A DNA stretch of 64,000 bases from Treponema bryantii (lineage in GTDB: Bacteria > Spirochaetota > Spirochaetia > Treponematales > Treponemataceae), in NCBI RefSeq assembly GCF_900111035.1, contig NZ_FOFU01000009.1:1-64000 (forward strand), given 5' to 3'. A program made the translations under genes and the position numbers. Each line of letters begins with the position of its first letter. The first letter of the stretch is position 1. The notes below the pieces were generated by a model. The model saw only the letters and a list, made by a program, of their open reading frames with translations, searched no databases and was not told where the DNA came from. Positions 58,673-64,000 of this stretch are shown piece by piece.

Positions 58673-59353
58673 ATGAATATTCTGGCACTGGACTGCGCAG
58701 TTACACGTATCTCACTCGCAGTAAAAACTGATTCTAAATTTATTTCTGCAACTTATGATATTGGAATGAGACAGTCAGAGATTCTCGTACCTTCAATTGA
58801 TGAGCTTTTAAAAAAAGCAGAACTGAAGCCATCAGAATTAAATGCAACAGCTCTTACAATCGGACCGGGAAGTTTTACCGGACTCAGACTTGGAATCTCA
58901 GCTCTTAAAGCAATTGAACTGGCTTATAATGTTCCTGTTTACGGAATTTCAAGTCTTGAAGCTTATGCATATCCATATAAAAACTTAGGATTTACTGTAC
59001 TTTCCTGCATTGATGCAAACAAAGATAAATTTTATGCCCGCCTTTCAGATGGGTCAAATAACCTTTTGAAAGATGATGATTATGAAATTGAAAAAATTAC
59101 AGAAGCTGTAAAAGATTTAGATACAGTCTTTGTCTGCGGACCAGATGCAAAAAAACTCAGTGAAAAACTGCAGACGGTTTTTGCTGATATAAAATTCCTG
59201 ATGCCAGAGGTACCGGCTCAAACTGCAGAAGCTCTTATTCTTATGACAGAAGAGCTTATAGAAAAAAAAGCCGAACCGCTTAAAGATTTTGACGGTCCGG
59301 TTTATTTACGAGCAAGTGAGGCTGAGCTCAAACTTAACGGTACAATTTCTTAA
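58673..59353 (+). CDS. tsaB: tRNA t6A synthesis protein TsaB
   Basis: TsaB is the inactive TsaD paralogue that bridges TsaD and TsaE. The 226-residue protein shows MNILALDCAVTRISLAVK, the hallmark LTIGPGSFTGLRLGISALKA and IELAYNVPVYGISSLEAYAY. TAAGGAG precedes the ATG. It ends one base before the convergent csrA stop. Confidence 0.95.
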   Translation: MNILALDCAVTRISLAVKTDSKFISATYDIGMRQSEILVPSIDELLKKAELKPSELNATALTIGPGSFTGLRLGISALKAIELAYNVPVYGISSLEAYAYPYKNLGFTVLSCIDANKDKFYARLSDGSNNLLKDDDYEIEKITEAVKDLDTVFVCGPDAKKLSEKLQTVFADIKFLMPEVPAQTAEALILMTEELIEKKAEPLKDFDGPVYLRASEAELKLNGTIS

Positions 59354-59354
59354 T

Positions 59355-59606
59355 TTATTTCTTAAGAAGCTTACTTAAAGCACTTACAGCATTGATTGCC
59401 TTTTCATTACCAGACTGTTCAGTCTGAACAACAGCAGCTTTATTTTCATTCTGAATGGCATCAAAAACTTCCTGACGGAATACCTTTACATCCTTAGGAG
59501 CTTCAACACCAATTTTTACCTGATCTCCGTGAACATCAATCAGGGTAATTGTGATATTGTCACCAATTTTAATTTTCTCATCTATTTTTCTTGAAAGGAT
59601 AAGCAT
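59355..59606 (-). CDS. csrA: Carbon storage regulator CsrA (translational repressor)
   Basis: CsrA binds GGA motifs in mRNA leaders and blocks ribosome access. The 83-residue protein starts [20 protein letters not shown] and has [19 protein letters not shown], both RNA-contact regions. The tail is about 20 residues longer than in E. coli CsrA. The ATG at 59606 follows GGAGGG by 5 bases and overlaps the fliW stop (TAATG). Its likely targets include the flaB leaders at 51530-51566 and 52773-52781. Confidence 0.96.
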   Translation of the reverse strand: MLILSRKIDEKIKIGDNITITLIDVHGDQVKIGVEAPKDVKVFRQEVFDAIQNENKAAVVQTEQSGNEKAINAVSALSKLLKK

Positions 59607-60049
59607 TAACACCCTCCTTTCTGATTTAAAGTCTGAACGATATCAACCTTTGTAGACCATCTGTTATCACTGAGGATTGCCTGCATACACTGATGATTTT
59701 TTTTGTTGATTACCAGAGGTCCCTGGAAATTAGCAGTAATTGAAGAACCATCATGTGGAACAGTTACGATTGTCATTATAATTATATCTTCAGGTTTTGT
59801 AATTCCGATTTTCTTTAATGAAGCATCATCAATATCTGTTTCATATTCATTACAAATCAGAAATGGATCTACAATCAAGAATGCAAGATTTGGATCTTCA
59901 CAAGACTGAAGCCAGAGAAATGGTTCATAATCTGAATCCACAAGAGCATATTTTGTGTATTCTTCAAAACCAAAAAGTCCTTCTGGAATTGTGATAAGCC
60001 TGTCTTCAGTAATCTCTATTTTTCCATGGGCTTTAGTTACTATTTCCAT
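59606..60049 (-). CDS. fliW: Flagellar assembly factor FliW (CsrA antagonist)
   Basis: FliW binds flagellin in the cytoplasm and, when flagellin is used up, binds and inactivates CsrA. The 147-residue protein shows [39 protein letters not shown] and [25 protein letters not shown] lies 7 bases before the ATG. It is coupled to csrA by overlap, so the two antagonists are made together and in the same unit as flgK and flgL. Confidence 0.95.
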   Translation of the reverse strand: MEIVTKAHGKIEITEDRLITIPEGLFGFEEYTKYALVDSDYEPFLWLQSCEDPNLAFLIVDPFLICNEYETDIDDASLKKIGITKPEDIIIMTIVTVPHDGSSITANFQGPLVINKKNHQCMQAILSDNRWSTKVDIVQTLNQKGGC

Positions 60050-60079
60050 CTAAAATCTCCTGTTTGCTTTATGATTTTA

Positions 60080-61324
60080 TTAACGCATATAATTTAATAA
60101 TGTTGATGAATACATTTTTCCAGCCTGACTCAAGGTAGCCTGATTTGTATAGTCGAGCATCTTAAGGTCTGTAATAGCCTTTGTAAAATCAAGATCGCCT
60201 TCACGGCTAACCATTGAAGTTACATCAAGAGCAAGTTTGCTGCTTCTTGTTGCATTAAGCTGTGCTCTTTCATATTCAGAACCAGATTTTGCGATTCTGG
60301 TAACAAGGCTGTCGATTCCTTTGTCGAGTGCTCCGAGAACACGGCCGCCAATGCTTTCCTGGTCACCTGCAAGGAGAGCGTTGCGGAATGCGATGACTGT
60401 ATCGAACATGCTGCCGCCGCTGACGCGTGCTCCTGTGGCCAGATTGTATGGCGGAAGTTGAGAAGCATCTTTAATTACGCCAAGCTCTTCAAGTGTACTG
60501 CCGCTTATATCCTGAAGCCAGAGCTGGCGTGCATCTGTTGTTTCAAAATTAAGTGCATTGCGTACAGGGTCAATTGTTGCCTTTACAGCAGCTCCGCTAT
60601 TGTTGATTTTTGCAGCAACAGCATATACATTGTCGCCCTGCTTAATTTCAACTTTTACTCCATCAACAGAAATAACTGTATCGCTGCTTGCCTGCCACTG
60701 AGAAGCATCACGGGAACCGAATACCTGCTGATTTTCTGCCCAGAAAGTTTTGATTCCGGCATTATCATTTACAAGATATTTTCCTTCATCAACTTCTACA
60801 CGATTTACATCAATATTTCCGTTGTAGCGTACATTCTGAATAAGAGGAACTCCACTGCCCTCTACATTTCCCATTTCAATATCAAAAGCAGTAGCCTTAG
60901 TATTTGTTCCGGCAAAGATTGAATTACCGTCCGCGCTTACCGCATTTGCGTTCTGCACAAGCTGCTTCAGAAGCTCATCAACCTCAGTAGCCATATTAGA
61001 CATATCTTCTTTTGTATAAATTCCATTGGCACCAGTTACTGCAAGCTCGCGTACGCGCTGCATAATTTCCAGAGAATCAGTCATATACCCTTCACGCACA
61101 GTAAACTGATCAGAAAGTGTCAGCGCATTTTTCTCAAACTGATTTACGCGTCCAAGATACGACTGATATCGCACCAAATGGCCGGCCGCAATAGGATCAT
61201 CACGAAGCTGCTGGATTCTGTGCTGAGACCCGATCTGGTTATTAGCACGATTCAGGCGGCTCTCCTGAAGGCGGAGACTGCTCTGTGTATTGTTATTATT
61301 CATCTGTGAACTGATTCTCTGCAT
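60080..61324 (-). CDS. flgL: Flagellar hook-filament junction protein FlgL (HAP3)
   Basis: FlgL joins hook and filament. The 414-residue protein starts MQRISSQMNNNNTQ (FlgL MRIST pattern) and has RDDPIAAGHLVRYQSYLGRV near the N-terminus. SMVSREGDLDFTKAITDLKM followed by LDYTNQATLSQAGKM closes the conserved C-terminus. The ATG at 61324 fits the family better than an upstream in-frame ATG at 61354; GGAG is 13 bases before it, rather far. A hairpin repeat separates it from flgK. Confidence 0.92.
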   Translation of the reverse strand: MQRISSQMNNNNTQSSLRLQESRLNRANNQIGSQHRIQQLRDDPIAAGHLVRYQSYLGRVNQFEKNALTLSDQFTVREGYMTDSLEIMQRVRELAVTGANGIYTKEDMSNMATEVDELLKQLVQNANAVSADGNSIFAGTNTKATAFDIEMGNVEGSGVPLIQNVRYNGNIDVNRVEVDEGKYLVNDNAGIKTFWAENQQVFGSRDASQWQASSDTVISVDGVKVEIKQGDNVYAVAAKINNSGAAVKATIDPVRNALNFETTDARQLWLQDISGSTLEELGVIKDASQLPPYNLATGARVSGGSMFDTVIAFRNALLAGDQESIGGRVLGALDKGIDSLVTRIAKSGSEYERAQLNATRSSKLALDVTSMVSREGDLDFTKAITDLKMLDYTNQATLSQAGKMYSSTLLNYMR

Positions 61325-61357
61325 AATGTGCTTTATACTCCTATAAAAAGCCATTAA

Positions 61358-61403
61358 ACAAGTTTGTCAAGGCTTTAAGCGTAGCGTGCCTTGACGAACT
61401 TGT
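61358..61403. repeat. Inverted repeat between flgK and flgL (family E)
   Basis: ACAAGTTTGTCAAGGC (61358-61373) pairs with GCCTTGACGAACTTGT (61388-61403), one mismatch, 14-base loop. It is a long hairpin within the operon mRNA. Confidence 0.75.
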
Positions 61404-61417
61404 ATATGACGGTATTG

Positions 61418-63292
61418 TTAAACTCCAAGTCGATTAATTACTGTATCAATCAAACTGTCCCAGACTGTAATAAACTTAGCCGCAGCATTGTAGCCATGCT
61501 GGAATTTCATGATTTCGGCAAGTTCCTCATCAATATTTACACCACTGATTGAGTCACGAAGATTACGGAGATCATCCATAATTGCATTCTGACTCAAAAG
61601 ATTTGTCTCTGCCTGTTCACCTTTAAGACCTACATTTGTTACTGTATCTGCAAAGTAGTCATCAAAGGTCTTCATACCGCCAACCATAACGCTTGTATTG
61701 CGGATAGCGGCAATTTCTACTGCAGCACGACCGTCACCTGTTGGAGCTGTTCCTGCTGCATCCATATAACCTGCGGCAACGCTCATAACATCATTTCTGA
61801 TTGCCTGATTAACTTCGATGTAAGCAGAAGGATTATAAACCGGAGAAACTGCATACTGACTTCCAGATGCAAGGGCATTTACCGCATCAGCCTGAGCAAA
61901 ATCATAAGCTCCTGCTTCACCTGTTCCTGCTAAGATTCCTGAATATCCTGCAAGGAAATATCCTGAATCTTCTACATGGCGGATTACAAAATCAGGATTC
62001 TCTACATCCTGTGCTGTAGTAGCCTTCAAAACAAGGTGATTATTCTTATCAAGATAAGCTTTTACTTCGCTTGTACTGTCATTTATGCGGGCAATTACTG
62101 TTTCTACCGTATCTGTATGGAAATAAGGAACCTGAACTTCACCAGTTGAACCGCTGAATCTCATTACACCTTCAATTCCAACCTGCTGCTGCATATCAAG
62201 AGCATTTGTACCTGTAAAACGGAAAATATATGATGTATCAAGTTCTCCATCTCCGTTTCTGTCAAAATTACCGTGTGCATTCTCAACAAAACTATGCTGT
62301 GTAAAGAAATCAAGCCCTGTAACCTTATTTGCGCCAACTGCATTGCGGTGTACATCGTTTACAAGGTCAGCAAAGTTCATTGTCATTGTATTTAATGTCT
62401 GAATTTCATTACGAACGTCTACGTCACGGAGTTCTACGAGTGCGCCGAGTGTACCGCCATTGAATACTGCATCATTTCCAGTATCTTTCCATACAAGTTT
62501 GCTGTATCCTGTATCATCAAAACGAGGAACAAGGTCAATTTCACGGGCAATATTTCCCTGTACGATTACGCGGCCACCAACGTGCACCATAAATTCGTCG
62601 CTGTCTCTCTGATCTGTAGAAATATTTATCAACTTAGAAAGTTTATCTACAAGAAGATCGCGGCGGTCAAGCAAATCATTAGGATTATCGCCCATAGCGC
62701 GGCTTCTTACGATTTCTGCGTTGCAGTCTGCAATCTGGCGTGCATAACTGTTTACCTGCTTTACAGTTGCTTCAATATCACCATCAATAAGGTTTCCTAC
62801 ACCGGCTAAAGCTTCCCAGCGCTGTTTAATTGAATCTGTAAGGGTTTCGGCACGAGTTACAACTGCCTGACGGGCTGCCTTGCTTTCCGGATTTATAGAA
62901 AGTTCCTGCCATGCTTCCCAGAATTTGTCCATATTCGAACGAACCGAAATATCATCCGGCTCATTGTAGATCTGTTCTATCATGGTGTAATATTTTGAAC
63001 GTGTATCCCAGTATGATTCCTGATTTGCCTGGGCAACAATGCGTTCATCAAGCAATTCATCTCGTATACGATTGATTGACTGAACATCAACACCCTGTCC
63101 AATAAGACCAGGGCGCTCAAGTCGTTCAAGATCAGGCTTATAAAGAGGATCAAACTCCTTTATCTGAACTCTCTGACGGCTGTAACCTTCAGTATTTGCA
63201 TTTGAAATGTTATGACCTGCAGTTGTGATGGCATCTGTATTTGCCATAATACTGCGTTTTCCTAATTCAATTCCAGAAAATGTTGATCCCAT
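61418..63292 (-). CDS. flgK: Flagellar hook-associated protein FlgK (HAP1)
   Basis: FlgK forms the first junction ring between hook and filament. The 624-residue protein has the flagellar rod/hook N-terminal motif (SIMANTDAITTAGHNISNAN, then TEGYSRQRVQI) and the C-terminal SGVNIDEELAEIMKFQHGYN, AAKFITVWDSLIDTVINRLG. Length is usual for spirochaetes. A GAGGGGG ribosome site lies before the ATG, 3 bp after flgN. Confidence 0.97.
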   Translation of the reverse strand: MGSTFSGIELGKRSIMANTDAITTAGHNISNANTEGYSRQRVQIKEFDPLYKPDLERLERPGLIGQGVDVQSINRIRDELLDERIVAQANQESYWDTRSKYYTMIEQIYNEPDDISVRSNMDKFWEAWQELSINPESKAARQAVVTRAETLTDSIKQRWEALAGVGNLIDGDIEATVKQVNSYARQIADCNAEIVRSRAMGDNPNDLLDRRDLLVDKLSKLINISTDQRDSDEFMVHVGGRVIVQGNIAREIDLVPRFDDTGYSKLVWKDTGNDAVFNGGTLGALVELRDVDVRNEIQTLNTMTMNFADLVNDVHRNAVGANKVTGLDFFTQHSFVENAHGNFDRNGDGELDTSYIFRFTGTNALDMQQQVGIEGVMRFSGSTGEVQVPYFHTDTVETVIARINDSTSEVKAYLDKNNHLVLKATTAQDVENPDFVIRHVEDSGYFLAGYSGILAGTGEAGAYDFAQADAVNALASGSQYAVSPVYNPSAYIEVNQAIRNDVMSVAAGYMDAAGTAPTGDGRAAVEIAAIRNTSVMVGGMKTFDDYFADTVTNVGLKGEQAETNLLSQNAIMDDLRNLRDSISGVNIDEELAEIMKFQHGYNAAAKFITVWDSLIDTVINRLGV

Positions 63293-63295
63293 ATT

Positions 63296-63733
63296 TTACC
63301 CCCTCACATTTACCAGAACGCTTGCAGGCTCTGATTTTGTGATAGTGCCGTATTTCGTATAATTTTTATTGCGGGTCTGTGGCAGAGCCTTCTCTACTAC
63401 TTCTGCAATAAACTCACGAGTTACATTTACATAATTTGAAATGACCTGATTTTCTACCTTGCATTTAAGGAGTTTTGTACGGAGACGACCTAAGCGATCA
63501 AAATATGGTCTGATCTCATCTGTTTTAAGCTGTTCCTGAATTTCATCACGACGAACATCGAATTTCTGAAAGCTGTCTGAAATAAGATTTACTTCATTTA
63601 TATGTCCAACCAGACTTTCCCAGTCCTTATCTGTTATTGCCTTACGAAGCATTTTCTGTTTTTCTGTAAGGCGATCAAGAAGATTTTCTTCCTCTGCAAG
63701 AACTGTTGAATATTCATTAATTAATTCGTCCAT
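63296..63733 (-). CDS. flgN: FlgN-like flagellar chaperone
   Basis: FlgN keeps FlgK and FlgL unfolded and ready for export. The 145-residue helical protein (VLAEEENLLDRLTEKQKMLR, DKDWESLVGHINEVNLISDS) has the size and coiled-coil nature of FlgN and stands directly upstream of flgK. It leads the flgN-flgK-flgL-fliW-csrA operon and has a GAGG ribosome site and a sigma-28 promoter. Sequence similarity within this family is low, so the call rests largely on context. Confidence 0.75.
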   Translation of the reverse strand: MDELINEYSTVLAEEENLLDRLTEKQKMLRKAITDKDWESLVGHINEVNLISDSFQKFDVRRDEIQEQLKTDEIRPYFDRLGRLRTKLLKCKVENQVISNYVNVTREFIAEVVEKALPQTRNKNYTKYGTITKSEPASVLVNVRG

Positions 63734-63771
63734 CTCAAAACCTCGTTTAAAATTATGGTCATTCCCTTTGA

Positions 63772-63798
63772 ATATCGGAATTATGAAAATTTTGTTTA
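63772..63798 (-). promoter_or_regulatory. Sigma-28 promoter of the flgN-flgK-flgL-fliW-csrA operon
   Basis: On the minus strand TAAA (63798-63795), exactly 15 bases, then TCCGATAT (63779-63772), 6 of 8 to GCCGATAA. It lies 39 bases before the flgN ATG. Confidence 0.65.
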
Positions 63799-63847
63799 GT
63801 GATTTTTATAAGAAAAAAAATTAAAAAATGTGAAAATTTTATGCTAA

Positions 63848-63859
63848 GAAAACGTTTTC
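63848..63859. promoter_or_regulatory. GAAAACGTTTTC palindrome, LacI-type operator-like
   Basis: A perfect 12-bp dyad with the central CG typical of LacI-family operators, in the divergent gap before a plus-strand gene that starts at 63998. Confidence 0.4.
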
Positions 63860-63943
63860 GTTAGTAATATGATATGTTTTTATCTTGATTTTTTTTGATT
63901 TTGCGGTAACCATTAATAATTAAACATTGTTAACTAAATTTGT

Positions 63944-63978
63944 AACAGTTTTAAAATCTGCTTTCAGAAAAAACTGTT
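63944..63978 (+). promoter_or_regulatory. Leader hairpin before the gene starting at 63998
   Basis: AACAGTTTT (63944-63952) pairs with AAAACTGTT (63970-63978); inside, TCTG pairs with CAGA. It ends 9 bases before GGAGG, without a T run, so control of translation is more likely than termination. Confidence 0.4.
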
Positions 63979-63997
63979 CCTTATTATGGAGGTTGAC

Positions 63998-64000
63998 ATG
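63998..64000 (+). CDS. Start codon of a gene continuing beyond the window
   Basis: ATG at the very end, preceded by GGAGG (63988-63992) at 5 bases. Only the start codon is inside the window, so the product is unknown. Confidence 0.6.

Noticed and set aside
60458-60922. 154-codon plus frame opposite flgL
   Set aside because: Cysteine-rich antisense shadow of flgL; no start signals.

Overview
The window looks like a chromosomal piece of a Treponema-type spirochaete. The support is short FlaB flagellins of about 285 residues, a flagellar chaperone/cap cluster tied to CsrA-FliW, small exported proteins that look spirochaete-specific, a moderate to low G+C content, and single-copy housekeeping genes packed in short operons with 1-26 base overlaps. 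I see no phage, integrase, transposase, CRISPR array or rRNA. The mobile-looking DNA is limited to short dispersed palindromes.

Layout. 1-2.9 kb: two exported proteins on the minus strand, the first an Ig-like repeat protein cut by the window edge. 3-7.3 kb: thiI, a family 4 uracil-DNA glycosylase and priA. 7.3-14 kb: a minus-strand run dxs-folP-cdaA-ybbR-acpS-DUF2225-truA. 14-17.5 kb: a 29-residue ribosome-associated protein, rpoZ-miaA, a serine hydrolase and a lipoprotein. 17.8-20.3 kb: a FGGY kinase and araD (pentose use). 20.5-29.6 kb: recO-recJ, an M23 peptidase, ligA, trmB and unknowns. 29.6-39.5 kb: a membrane protein, a DinB polymerase joined in frame to a very large outer-membrane-like protein, and TPR/NHL proteins. 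39.5-43.4 kb: surE, a GHMP kinase and lnt. 43.5-47.6 kb: the anaerobic ribonucleotide reductase locus nrdR-nrdD-X-nrdG. 47.6-51.2 kb: nrnA, tRNA-Met, a sigma-like protein and rdgB. 51.2-64 kb: two flaB genes, flaG, fliD, a PilZ protein, tsaE-tsaB, and an opposing flgN-flgK-flgL-fliW-csrA operon.

The most unusual system is the class III ribonucleotide reductase. NrdD (703 residues) has the ATP cone, the catalytic core and the Zn site, but stops before the glycyl-radical loop. That loop (RIVGYYR, Gly36) is on a separate 177-residue protein, fused to a glutaredoxin-like domain with a CPNC site. This second gene has its own promoter-like sequence, overlapped by a 14/16 match to the NrdR box. The NrdD tail and the start of the small protein are both Lys/Glu/Ala-rich helices that could dock the two halves.

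The flagellar section carries a complete-looking post-transcriptional circuit. CsrA and its antagonist FliW are encoded next to flgL. The flaB1 leader has a GGA-loop hairpin plus a GGA-bearing Shine-Dalgarno, and flaB2 has a consensus-like CsrA site over its Shine-Dalgarno. flaB1 and the flgN operon have sigma-28 promoters, while flaB2 has a sigma-70-like promoter and a 316-base leader with branched RNA structure. Other notable points are a probable ATT start codon for dxs, a dispersed repeat fixed in frame inside priA, two nested-palindrome elements, and four promoters placed so that the mRNA would be leaderless.
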